A program made the translations under genes and the position numbers. 42,912 nucleotides of DNA, from positions 1 through 42,912 of the forward strand of contig NW_004087588.1 of NCBI RefSeq assembly GCF_000220395.1, read 5' to 3'. Source of the stretch: Ichthyophthirius multifiliis. Taxonomy: Eukaryota; Ciliophora; Oligohymenophorea; Hymenostomatida. Of this stretch, positions 25,797 through 38,056 are shown in pieces (the stretch's first letter is position 1; each line of letters starts with the position of its first letter). The notes under the pieces were generated by a model. The model was not told the origin of the DNA and did not search any database. It saw nothing but the letters and a program-made list of their open reading frames with translations.

Positions 25797-26685
25797 TCAA
25801 TCTTATTATCCTTATTTTTTTTAAGGTAATAATTCTTTTTGCATTTCTAAAGCTTTTTATGTATCACCCATTTTATATGTTTATTGCATTATTGCTGCTT
25901 TATTTTATGTTTCTTTTATTCCTTCAACCTATTTTTTATATATTATATATATAATATTATAATTATATATATTACCATATCTTTATCTTCTATAATTTAA
26001 TTTAAAGCAGCTTTAGTTAATTAATAATCGTAAAGCTCGCTTTTAAGTATTCTTTCTAATCTAAATAAATAAATATATAAATATATAAATATATAAATAT
26101 ATAAATATATAATATAAATAAATAAATACAATATATATATATTTTCTTTAATTATTACTTTTTTTATTTTTCATCATTATCTATGTTATAATCTTCATAT
26201 ACTTTTTTCAAGTTGTTGTTTTCTTATTTTCTATCAATATATTATTCATATAATTTTATATCGTAATATATTTCTTTAGGCATTGTTGCGGTATTATAAT
26301 CTTCAATATAATCTTAAAAAGTCGCCTTTCTTCAGCTAAATTTATCATTTCCAAATTTATTTTTTTTACTTCTGAAAGCCATAATTAAAATTCGTCTCTT
26401 TTTTCAAATATATGTTCTTTTCTTTTATTTTATTTAATTATATTTTTTATTTTTTTTTATTTTTACCCTAATATACCATATTTACCAAAACGAGTATAGT
26501 TTTTTTTTTTTATATCTTTTTTTTTAATATTATTGTGTCTAAATATATATATAAATTTTTTAAAAAAATTTAAATATAAAAAATGAAAATAATTATATAT
26601 ATATAAGATTATTAATTTATTACTTTTTATTTTTATGTTTTGGTGATGAAAGTTTGTTTTTTTTGTCTTTTTTAGTTTTTACCAT
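25797..26685 (-). CDS. Small conserved eukaryotic protein of unknown role (one frame break)
   Basis: Four exons, 26624-26685, 26159-26538, 25976-26060 and 25797-25928, about 219 residues. The N terminus is Lys-rich (MVKTKKDKKNK). A core then reads FGKYGIL, a Lys-rich spacer, FEKRDEFQLWLSEVKK, AEERRLF, and after the break DYIEDYNTATMPKEIYYD. The charged C-terminal half is helical. I recognise this core as a conserved pattern of a small, probably nuclear, eukaryotic family but cannot name it with confidence. Between AEERRLF and DYIEDY the frame changes at a short run (plus A5 at 26316-26320); one added base restores it, reading F-Q-D or F-K-D, and the total becomes 660 bases. The tail is Lys/Gln-rich. 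No membrane segment. Confidence 0.75.
26061..26158 (-). other. Intron with short tandem repeat
   Basis: A 98-base intron (GTAATAATT..TTATTTAG on the minus strand) containing several 8-9 base ataaatat-type units at about 26067-26108. Confidence 0.75.
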
Positions 26686-26843
26686 TTTATTAATATTAAA
26701 AATATTATTAATATATAATAAATTATAAGATATTTGTTAATTTATAATTAAATATAAGTAAATATATATTATTATAATATATTTATATATATATATATAT
26801 ATATATATTAATATATATATATATATATATATATTATCCTTTA

Positions 26844-29800
26844 TCATTATTTTAAAATTTTATTTGATTTAATACACTAAAATATATAATCTCTTATAGT
26901 AGGACTTTTACATCTAATTTGTATAGGTATAAGTGTAAGAATTTATCTATGTGCAAGAAAATCTTCTTAAATTTAATTTATTTTAGGTAACCAAATAAAA
27001 AAAACTACAAAAAATACTAAAACTACAATATTACATAATAAAATTACCCTATTAAACATAAAATAAGAATATTATTTATCCAAATCATCTAAAAATACTT
27101 TGACAATATCCCTAAAAGCCCATCTTGTATATTTAATTAAAATACTTATATTATACATATTTTCAGTTGTCGAAAATTCATATTTATTAAATATTTATTC
27201 GTTTTCTTTTAAATTTGTCTATTCTAAAATAAATTGGTTTAATGTCGGAATGACTATATTAAGTCCTTTTAAAAAAAGCCCGTTTAAAAATTATATACAT
27301 AGTTCTTATTCGGGTTTTTATTGTATTTCGATTTCTATTTAAAGTAGTCTGTCACAAAATTAATCTGGCATAAAATATGAATTGAAGATTTTTTTGTAGT
27401 TTAAAGGTAAATAGTCTAGGTTTTCATAGTGTTTTTTCTATAAATCACTTATAGATTAGTATATTTTAGGGAGCAAGTTTTCTTTCAGGTAATCGAAGGG
27501 CTTGTATTGTTCTTTTATGGTTTGATTTTATTCGAATAAAATTGAGGCGCGTAAACAGTTGTTTGTGAATGAAAAAAGGAACTCTAGTTGGAATAATATT
27601 TCTATTTCAGGCTTATATAGTTTTTGTTTATATAAGTAATTGTTAATTATCAAGGAGCGGGATGCTATGTAGATTATAAAGAATAAGAATGTACAGACAA
27701 AGGGAAATATCTCGCCAAATTATAGCTTTTAGTCTTGAAAATTGCGCTTTTTTTACCCTATTAGGCCCCTTACTATTAGCTTATCGTCTTCTTCAGGCTT
27801 TTCATTTTTTTAAGAGTTGATGGTTATAGTGGAGTTGGAGTTGATATCTTCTTTTCCAGATGATTCGTTGAATTTTTGGAGAAAATCAGAACATTTTTGG
27901 AGAATTAATTTAATTTCAGACATTTAGATTGAAGCGATTATTTATATTATGGTATTTGATGCTTATAAAGATATAAAATAAAGAAAAATATACAAAATAA
28001 GAAATGTAGACAATATTATTAACGCAATTACTAAAATTTAAGTGAAGTTATATTCTTATTAATTTTAATAATCTTATATTTCTTAAGTAATTTCTGATAT
28101 AAATTCTTCTTATTTTATAAGTACTTAGTTTAAAAAATTTTATATTAAAATTAAATAATCGCTATTTTCTTCATAAAATTCATTTAATTATTCTGCATTT
28201 AAATGATACAATTTAGCCATAATTTATTAAGTAGACTAATATAAATTTCCATAATAAATAACTATTTATCCACTTTAAACACGAGTTATAACTTTTGTTT
28301 CGTCTTTATTATTATATATTTCCATCATCCTTTATGTAACTCCTATTTAATTTAAATAAATTTAAGATATATAATCGTCTATATTAATTTAATATTCTTT
28401 CAAAACCATAATCATTTCTTAATGAATTTTTTATTATTCCTATTCCGTTAGATTTTTTTTTTTATAATAAAAACCTTGCCTTAAAGGCCTTATTTCCTAT
28501 AGTACAGTAATTAAATTTTAAATTGTAGATATATATTTATATGTAAAATTTAAAGTTTCATATCTATGTACAAACCCGTTTATTTAATCGGAAGTATAGA
28601 AATAATCAAATAAATAAAAGGCAATACTCACAATAAAAAAAAACAACGAAAATATTTTCAAATAGAAAATTATATTTCCATTATTATCATATTTCTTTTC
28701 AGATAAAAACTAGCTTAAACTACTATTAGAACTTAATATTTTTCCTATTTAATAATATTCATCTTATTCAACTTCCATACGGATATCTTAAGATCGAATT
28801 ATTTCTTGTTCGAGTTCTTCTTCACCGTTATTTCCTTCTTCGTTTTCGATTATTTTCTAAAACTCCATAGCATCCAGTAGTTTGTTTTTGAATAATTTAA
28901 ATGTACGTATATTTTTGTCATATTATTTACTTTACGTTTACGTTTATTCTTCGTTTAAATTTTATTTATTTGCTTATATAGCACTCATTTGTAGTTTTTC
29001 CTCTATAAATTATTAACATTGCATTCTTTTGTCTTTTACGACTATATTGCTTATATATTATTAAGAAGTTACATATATAAAATTTTCGTTATTTAAGTTA
29101 TTAGTTTATTGGGAAGAGGCGGGGATTTTTTTTTTAGTTTTAAAAGGTTTTCCTTGTATCATAGTTCCTTTGAAACTATTCGATTTTAAATCAAAAAATA
29201 ACTCCAAGTGTATTTTTATATTCAGAAAATCCTTATTTTCCTTTATTTTTAGTTCATAATAAGGACCAAAATTTTTATTTTGTTGATTATTTTAAAGTAA
29301 TATGCTTTCAAAATCATAAGAAGCCTCATTTTAATACTATTATTATTATTAAATGTTATTTATTATGTTAATGTTGCCTTTATTTATTGGATTTAAAGGC
29401 TATTATTTATTCGTATATTAATCTGTTAAAGGCCGAAACTCTATAATATAACCCTAACAAGCCATATTCATAAATTCTATTTTCTTTAGTTTCACATTGG
29501 CTTAAATTTGCTGATTTTCAGATAATTCTAGATTAATGTCTTTGCCTTGTTTTTATATAAAAAAAGGTATATTTTACTTAAAATTAGAAATAATTGTATC
29601 TATATTAATTTAGTTGTTTTTGATATTTGCCATGTCTAACTTAAGGAAAGAAATAGTAGATACAGAAATATTCAAAATAATACCTTCCGGATCTGTAAGC
29701 ATGTGAAAATTAGGGTTATAGAGATTTTTGGTAATACAAAATTAACCTAAAAAAGAAACTCCTTAAATTATATTCGAAATGTTTTTTACAGTAAGTGTAA

Positions 29801-31861
29801 TTGGAATTATGTAGTCATTCATGTCTTTTACGAAAAAATTAGAGATTTAATTTATTATTCTAGACTATTTACCAATTAAATACTCTTCTATAAATTAATT
29901 GTGATAATTACCCCAAATTTCAGGCATTATTATAGCCAAATTTTTGTCTAAAAGTTAAGATTTTCTCATCCCTATGACTTTCAAAGCCTCGTAGTTTGCA
30001 TTTATTATCGAAGCCGTGTTATTGTCCTCGGTTTGTATCTATATAGTACAGTAAGTATAGTCTAAATTTTCATCTATTAAGGCTTTTTGTACGTTTTTTG
30101 TGTCAACTAAGGTGTTTGAGTAATTTCTTTCCTCTAAAAGGGTGTGGAAGAATATTTCTAAATGATTATATATGAGGATATTGTCAGTGTTTTTAAATTC
30201 GGCTTTTAATTAAGAAATTATCTAAAACACTTCCTTTCCAATCTAATTAAGAACTTATTTGTTTGGTCTTTATTCTTAGAGTTCTTACCAAAATTAAAGT
30301 AGGAGATAGGTTGATTTCTCGATGTGTTTTTTTTATTTAAATAGTGTTATCTAGTTGATTTCGGGGGTTTTGAAAAGAATTGTAGCTTTCTTAAACTTTA
30401 GAAGTTTTTTTTATATCCTCGTCAATTATATTTTTCAAACGGTAAAGTATATATTATTAAAAAAAAGAAAGGTTTTCTTCTTATAATATCTAAAATTATT
30501 AAATTGGTTATTCAAAGCTTTTAAATATATCCATGTTTATTAATAAATAATAAATCTTTATAAAAATAACATTTTTAAAATTAACTATATTAGACATAAA
30601 AATATGTTAAAGCAAAAAATATAAAATAACTTATTAATCACAAATAACTAATAATAATTTAAATATATATATAAATTTATAAATATAAAATTGAAATATA
30701 TATATATATATTTTATTTACTATTTATTTTTAAAGCAGTTTTAAATTATATTATTTTAGCTTTTTAAGATCGTGCCGGACATTTTAATTATTTACAGTCT
30801 TATAAGTGTCTTTACATAAATCCGTATAATATTATTTTATTTTTCTCAAAATTTTATAAGGCTAAATGAAGGTTTCTTATTTATATATATAGGTTTTCTA
30901 CTTTTTCAAATTTATGTGAGTTTTATGAGAAGATTTATGGCTTTACGTCATTTTGTAAAAATATTATGCAAAAAATACCGATTATCACTATTAAATATAT
31001 TATACATAAATTATTATTTTTTTTATTAGTTATTTCAGCGAATTAACAGCAAGATATTGTCCATATTATACAGGAAACCTGAAATTCTTTTATTTTTTGC
31101 ATTTATTTGTTATTGTAAATGATGTTTTTTTTCAAATATATAAACATTTCATTTGTTTATATGAAAAGTATTAATAAAGACACATAAAAATTAGCTTAAA
31201 CAACATCTAAAAGACCCAATGTAACACCTAAACATGTCATTCTGGCCTCAAACTCGCCTGTCAGCTTCGCGGATTTGAATTATTTGTCTAAACGAGTCTC
31301 AAATAAGGTTAATGTTATCAATAATAAGTAAGAAGTTATACCAAAAATACATAAAGCGCCACCTAAATACAGTAAAATATCTGTTTATTCAGTACAACTA
31401 GAATATAAAGTGATTTTAGGACAATTATATATAGAAAATAAAAAATCATAAAATGGTATTTAAAGAAAACTAGCATAAATATCAGTTAAAGTAATTAAAG
31501 TAATATAATATATTTTATTCACTGGATGTTTTAAAAATAATAATAATATAAACTAAAGAAAAATAAATAATAATATGAATAATATTACACAATAAACCAT
31601 TTAATATGTAGATTTTTAAACTTTTTATTAATCTATATAAGTTGTTAATAATAAATATTCAGTAAGTTGGCTTAGTAAAATTCCTATTTAATTTGTCTTT
31701 AACCAGTTTAGGGTATTTTTAAAATGAAATATTTTAAGTAGTTATAAATATTAAATTAAAACTGTTAAAATTTAAAGCAAAAATGACATTTTACTATTTA
31801 ATTACAAATTTAATAGAATTACGAAGATTTTAAATTTTAGTTTTTTTTATAAATTTTACAT
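26844..31861 (-). CDS. TmcB-like large membrane protein with PAS domain (one frame break)
   Basis: Two exons, 30721-31861 and 26844-30584, about 1626 residues. Exon 1 encodes an N-terminal block of several membrane helices and ends in a hydrophilic segment with LYGFMQRHLQDCK and CPAR. Exon 2 continues with helical segments (SFFQQYILYRLKNIIDED; HIEKSTYLLLQFWQEL). A PAS-like domain follows at about 545-660 (ASIINANYEALKVIGMRKSQ, then IMPEIWGNYHNQFIEEYL). Then come an acidic Gln-rich linker and four more hydrophobic segments near 1025, 1238, 1345 and 1571. This layout is that of the ciliate TmcB/TmcC-like PAS membrane proteins, a large lineage-specific group whose ligands are unknown; light, redox or gas sensing is inferred from PAS only. 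The start is the ATG at 31859-31861. The frame changes at an A8 run (plus T8, 30405-30412); removing one base joins both frames. Confidence 0.85.
30585..30720 (-). other. Intron of the TmcB-like gene
   Basis: 136 bases, GTAAATAAAA..TAATATAG on the minus strand. The codon is split after its first base, and the downstream frame matches the YRLK-containing helical segment. Confidence 0.8.
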
Positions 31862-32783
31862 TTTTTTTTGTATTTTATAAAAAAAAATTTTAAATATTTT
31901 TGTTTTTTTAAAATTTTATATATAGAAAATATAAAAATAAAATATAATAATATATATATATATATATAAATATTACCTATATAAAAGAAAAATACAAATT
32001 ATTTAATTAGAATATAAAAATAAAAATGAAATCAATATTTTACTTTACTAGATATTAGGATATAAAATAATAAATACAAAAATGCAAAATAAACAATTTT
32101 TAAATTTTATATAAAGAATATGTAAAAATATTAATGTTAACATAAAAATTTTAAATAATAATTATCAAGAAAAAATAAATTAAATTATTTCTTGTAATTA
32201 TAATACAAATGTTATGTTTATAATAATTCATTATCATATTAAAATAGTATAATGTTTTTAATAGAAAACAAAGATCATTTAGATTATAAATATATATATN
32301 NNNNNNNNNNNNNNNNNNNNTTTTATTTTTTTATTTATTTTTATAATTATAATTTTGAATAATAAAAACCCGGTAAATATATAAAATAATATATTATTTA
32401 TTATTATTTTATTTATAAATCTAATAAAAAAATACATCAGTTTTTTTTTTTTTTTTTTTTTTATATTTATTTTATAATTTTATTTAATAACAATAAAACA
32501 ATATTTCTAAATATTTATATAAAATATTATTATTTTACTATTTATTTAACTTATAAAACTGTATAAAATTATGTAAAATTTATATAATACTAATATAACT
32601 AAAATAATAATAAATAATTAATATTAAAAAATTTATAATATTTATATTAACTATGATATATATATATTAATATATATTTATATTTTTATTTATATTTATA
32701 TTTATATTTATTTTTATATTTATATTTATATATTTATTTATATATATATTTTAATTTTATTTATTTATAAAAAAAATATTTTA
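31862..32783. other. Intergenic stretch with assembly gap and poly(T)
   Basis: About 920 bases, A+T-rich, holding the N gap and a poly(T) run at about 32440-32461. No gene seen. The true size is unknown because of the gap. Confidence 0.6.
32300..32320. other. Assembly gap (21 N)
   Basis: A run of 21 undetermined bases between two A+T-rich contig ends, flanked on the left by an (AT)n run. Its length is probably a placeholder. Confidence 0.99.
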
Positions 32784-35700
32784 TCATTATAAAAATCCTT
32801 ATATATCTCTCATTATATCTTTTATATTTATTCTATTATCTAAATCTATGGTAAATTATCTATGAGCTAATGAACACAGTCTTATAAGTCTGTTTTTTTT
32901 ACTATTTGTTTTTCTTAAATTATTTCCAATCATTAATAAATGAATAAAAGATTAAGGTATCAAATCGAATACTTCAGCAAATTCATTATCTCTTCCTTCA
33001 ATATTATTATTAATATTATTTATGTTTATATTTCCCTCACTATTATTATTTTCTTCTTCCATATTATCATCTCTATTTACATAATCTATTGTAATATTGT
33101 TATTAATTTCGTTACCACTACAGTTATTATCACCGAAAGTAAATATTATTATATATTTAGCTCTAAATATCTAATCGGGTTAACATATTCGTTTTATACA
33201 ATTTATCCAAGCTTTAAAAAGACATCTATTTTTACCTTTTGGTATTAAGTCATTTCTTATTTTATTTTATTGTAAATAACTTTTTTTTTTTACCCTAAAT
33301 TATCAAGAAAATATTCTTAAGTTTTTTCTTCTAAAATTTATTTTTCTTCTATTTAAAGCACTGTTTCTACTTTTTATTCATATTTTTCGATACTAATCCT
33401 ATCTGAATCATTCATATAATCATAATATATCTTTTTATAAAAATATTTAAATATATAAATATATATAATAACATTTGTAATAATTTGAATTATTTTGCTT
33501 TTATTTTCTGATAATTTAGAAGTACAATCAACTAAAAAATTAAAATCTCTTTTATCTTTTCTTATAAAAGAAGCCCAATTTTTAATATTAAGACTTTGTT
33601 TTGTAAAATTAGCATTCCTAGATATTATAGATCCTAATATATTTAAAGTTTTTACTCTTAATTTATTATAATAAAAATTTCCTTAATCCTTAAAAAATAA
33701 TATATATATATATATATATATACATATATATAATTAAAATTATTATTTACTAAACTTAAATATAAGTATTTAACAGATTCAATTGAATTTCCAAAATTTT
33801 AAGCTGCAATTCCTTTATGATATAGAATTTTTTATTATAAAATAACAATTAGTTTTTTCTCAAATCCTTCATCTTTTTCATTTTAATTGAGTAATATTTA
33901 TTCCAGCATTTTTTATGTACTTTAAAGGCATTTAGCACTTTCATGAAATTTATTTAACTTATATAAAATTCTTGCTTTTTTTATAAATAAACGAATTTTA
34001 TTTATTTAACGAAATTCGATATTATTTGCAAATTCCATTATTCTTTCAAATACTAATTTTAATCTATTTTTTAAAATTAAAAATAATAATTATTATGTAT
34101 TAATATTACTCAGGTTATTATTTTATTTATTTAGCAATTAAATTTAATAATAAGTTCATATAATAGAATATCTTAATATTTTATTTAAGTACATCTTCTT
34201 CAGTTAAATTACAATTAATTATTTATAATTTAAATTCTTCTCTTCTATTTATTTAAACTATTTAATTAAAATCATAGGTAAAAACAATATATGTATAAAT
34301 AATAAATTTATATACAATTATATATAAATATATAATTTTATGTTAATATTATAAAAAATATAATATTCTGTGCTAAAAAATTTATATATAAATATTTACT
34401 TGAAAGAATATTTTTAGTATATATAATTGCATTTTAATAGTCTTATTTTTTTTTAAATTCTAAAATTATTTTATCATGTAATATTTCAAGGCCTTCATAA
34501 GAATTTATTTTCTTGAAAATTTTTATACCTCTTATTAATATATCTATACTTTATTATTTCTATTTAATTCTATTATTTTTAAAAAAATGTATATGAATAA
34601 TAAATATACTTTGATAAAAATTCAACCATCCATATAAAACTATCTAGATTTTCAGTTAAATCTTATATTTCAGCAGGCATACTTTCATTTATAATTTAAT
34701 TTTTGAATTGTTTTAATTTTTCTTCCATAATTTGATAATCTTCACCAATATTATCCATTAATTAAGTTATAAACTATAATATTTAGTTATATATATATAT
34801 ATAAATTTAATTTTACTAAAATAGTACAAACAATTTAAATAATGTATTTTTTTGAAATAAACAATAAAATAAAGAAGAAGAAAACCAAAGAAATAATTTC
34901 TACAGAACTATACATAAAAAATAAATAAGAATAAGTATCATAAAAACTTTCCTAAAATTTATATTTTTCATCAGAAGAAATGAGAAAAAATCCAAAATTT
35001 ATAAAAGTTCCTTATTTAGTAATTGATTCATAAAAATTTAAGGGTAATCTTAATATTTTCATAGAAATTAATATATATCTATATATAAAGTATAATTTAT
35101 TCATTAATATATATATATAAATATATAATACCTAGAATCATAACTGTTTCTATTGTCAATATATATATCAATAGCTTTAGATTTTAATTCTTAAACAATT
35201 ATTGTATAATTAGAAAGTAATTTTTCCTAATTGGAGTCTATTCTAGATTTCGAATAACTGTTTTAAGCATATTAGTTTCCTAACTATTATATATATTATT
35301 AATAAGTTTCAGTTTCTGTGTTTATATCATTTGTATACATAATTTTAAATTATGCATCAGTGAATAAAAGCCTAAACCTTTCTTTTGTAAAAACATTATT
35401 TTTTTCTAAAATATTTTATAAATTGAATCTTCCACAATATTAAAAATCTTCATTTATTTTTAAACATTAATGCAAATATTTCGAATTATCTTAAATGATA
35501 GTTTCAAATATTTAAAAGGTATTTACCGTATTTATTTTTTCATTTAAACAACTTAAATTTATATTTTAATTATTTTAATTTTATATATTGCATTAGTCAT
35601 ACATAGAGCAATTATTTTGCATTTTTGACAGTAGAATTTTTATTAAGTGTCTGTACATTATTCTATTAAGAACAGAGATTATTATTATGTAAAATTGTTG

Positions 35701-36480
35701 AAAATTATATGAGTTATTCATTATTTAATCTGAATCAATTAAAATTAGGTTTTAATTAGTGAGAAAAAAATAAAATAAAAATTAAGGCTTTTATTTAGAA
35801 ATTAATGTCTGAGCTATTTATCTTTTAAAATCTATGAATTTTATAATTTTTTATATTTAAATCTTATCCTCATTTTCAAGAGTTATATATTATTCATTTT
35901 AAAATTTATAAAAAAATAATTTCCTTTTATTTTAACTATTTTATAGTATATTTTAATCACTAAAATTTAAAATGCAATTTTGTATATTATCCTATGTATT
36001 TACAAATACAACATCACATTGTGAATTCATATAAATTTATTTATCTTAAAGAAATTAAAATTAATTATTATATATAATTTATGTATAATTTAAATCTTTA
36101 TTTATCTATAAGTAAAAATGAAATAATAAATATATATATATACATATATTTATTTATATTTTTATATTTTTTTTTTACTTCAAACATATTAAACTGTAAA
36201 TTATCTTTTATATTAGTATTCATATTTTACATATTTTTTGCTAATACTTCATCTATATTACTTATTGATTCTATTTTACATATATAAATTTTATTATCTT
36301 TTTTAATTTTTTACTTTATGTTTAAAAACTCGTTAATATTAATAAAATTAATACTAAAATTGCATTTCCTATAAATATTTCTTAAATTATTCTTTTTAAA
36401 ACAATTTCTTTAAAATAAAAATAAATTCCACCTTCTTATAGTGTAAATAACATTGCATAATTTCCTTTTGCATTTATCAT
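32784..36480 (-). CDS. Receptor-like protein: two TM, HAMP-like linker, helical repeats, degenerate vWA (one frame break)
   Basis: Nine exons: 36315-36480, 36179-36270, 35132-36105, 34817-35078, 34610-34773, 34400-34569, 34110-34257, 33751-34063 and 32784-33688; about 1064 residues with all junctions in phase. TM1 is at about 35-52. A 400-residue, presumably extracellular Asn/Gln-rich region follows, of the size and place of a dCache sensor, then TM2 at about 464-487. A HAMP-like linker comes next (PAEIQDLTENLDSFIWMVEF), then helical TPR-like repeats (about 550-790) and a C-terminal vWA-like domain. The vWA MIDAS is altered: DCTSK (D817) instead of DxSxS, and IIIFTFGDNN instead of the TDG type. 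Sensing by the outer domain with a protein-binding output is inferred. One added base in an A11 run (plus T11, 33281-33291) is needed within the vWA region. The 34756-34758 ATG could start a shorter protein, but the upstream exons join in frame. Confidence 0.78.
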
Positions 36481-36603
36481 CTCTTATATATATTTATTTA
36501 TATTTTTTAATAATTTGTTTTATAAATGTATTTTTGTTATACTTAAAAAAAAAAATTAAATATTTTAATTAAATAATATTATATTTTATAAATTATTATA
36601 AAA

Positions 36604-37709
36604 TCATAAAAAAAAATCTGGCGCAAGTTAATATTCTTAAACATTAGGATCACATCTATATTTAGAAAAATCTTAAACACCAACGCTTGCTAAAACTTCA
36701 TCATCAACAAAAAAGTTACCAGTAGTTTTTTTAGAATCAGATGTTAAAATAACATAAGCCGAATCGGACATTATTTCTTCTTTTCTAGAAACTTTTATGG
36801 CATTGTCTCCCCCTAATAAATTCTAAACAGCAGCAGTAGATATAGAAGTTCTTGGCCATAATGCATTTACACCTATACCATAATCTTTTAACTCATAACT
36901 CATACCTAAAACACACATACTCATGCCATATTTAGCCATAGTATAAGCTACATGTGGACCGAAAAATTCTTTTTACTTAATTATAAATCAATATGCATTT
37001 ATAAATATATATTATTGTTTTTACCATGTTTAATGGAGGTGATATATTTAATATATGGGGATTAATGGATTTTTTTAAATGAGGTAAACAATATTTAGAA
37101 ACCATAAAAGTACCTCTTGTATTAATTTAATGCATTAAATCATATCTATTAAAAATTTAAATTAAATATAAATATAAAACATAGAATAAATATCAATAAA
37201 ATAAAAATTTATATATAAATATTTAAATTAAATTTATATATATATATATATTTTATTTTATTATACTTTTTCATATCTGTTGATTCTGTATCTGTTAAGC
37301 TTATTGCAGATGCATTATTTATTAATATATCAATTCCTCCGAATGTTTATACAGCCTTTTCTATTGCTTATTTAACTTGATCTTCAAATCTAATATCACA
37401 TATTATAGGCAAGGCTTTTCCGCCTAGTTTTATGATTTCATCAGCTGCTGTGTGTATTGTACCTGGTAATTTAGGGTTTGGTTATGCTGTTTTGGCTAAT
37501 ATTACTATATTAGCACCATCTTAGGCACATCTTTTACCTATAGATAAGCCTATTCCACGAGATGCACCTGTTATTAGGACTGTTTTTCCTTTTAAATTAC
37601 CAAATTTTTAAAAATCATAGATTTATGCGAGTTTAGTGACCCAAATTCCCTAAGATTATGATGTTTGATTTTGCTTTATTTAGTTATTTAAATATTAGAT
37701 TCTTTACAT
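36604..37709 (-). CDS. HSDL2-like short-chain dehydrogenase/reductase
   Basis: Three exons, 37267-37709, 37025-37145 and 36604-36975, give 311 residues. The Rossmann cofactor motif TGASRGIG is at 47-54, NNAS at 131-134, the catalytic Ser in ILNISPP at 183, and YTMAK (Y199, K203) completes the SDR site. The family-specific blocks KTAQPNPKLPGTI, NNASAISL and QLAPDFF identify hydroxysteroid dehydrogenase-like protein 2 rather than a generic SDR. In animals HSDL2 is peroxisomal or mitochondrial and carries a C-terminal SCP2 sterol-carrier domain; here the protein stops right after PDFFL, so SCP2 is absent. Substrate is unknown; fatty acid or carbonyl metabolism is likely. The Gln in KTAQP and others are TAA or TAG codons, a good proof of the code. 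No frame break. Confidence 0.93.
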
Positions 37710-38012
37710 GTTGTTTTTGTATTTATTATAGGTATATATATCTATATTTTAAAATAATGTTTTAATATTTTTAAAAATTATATTATTTTAAAATATTTTA
37801 TATTATATTTTTCTAAAATTAGGATATAACAAAAAATATATTATAAATATAATTCTTAATATTAACTTATTAATTGTGTTTATAAAAATAAAAATATAAA
37901 AAGAAATTGTTAAAAAAAACAACATAATATATTTAAATTATTCTATTAAATAAATAATAAAAAAAAACTATTATTATTATGAATAATTTTTTATTGTAAA
38001 AAAAGAAATATT

Positions 38013-38056
<44 letters not shown>

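Noticed and set aside
32940-33248. Standard-code ORF of 102 codons on the plus strand
   Set aside because: It lies antisense to the vWA-like exon, which carries family resemblance and matches spliced frames. Its translation is low-complexity and it exists only because TAA and TAG happen to be sparse there.
9703-36480. Calling the six frame-broken genes pseudogenes
   Set aside because: Each has a single break at or beside a mononucleotide run, intact splice sites, no other stop, and conserved motifs on both sides. Decay would leave scattered lesions.
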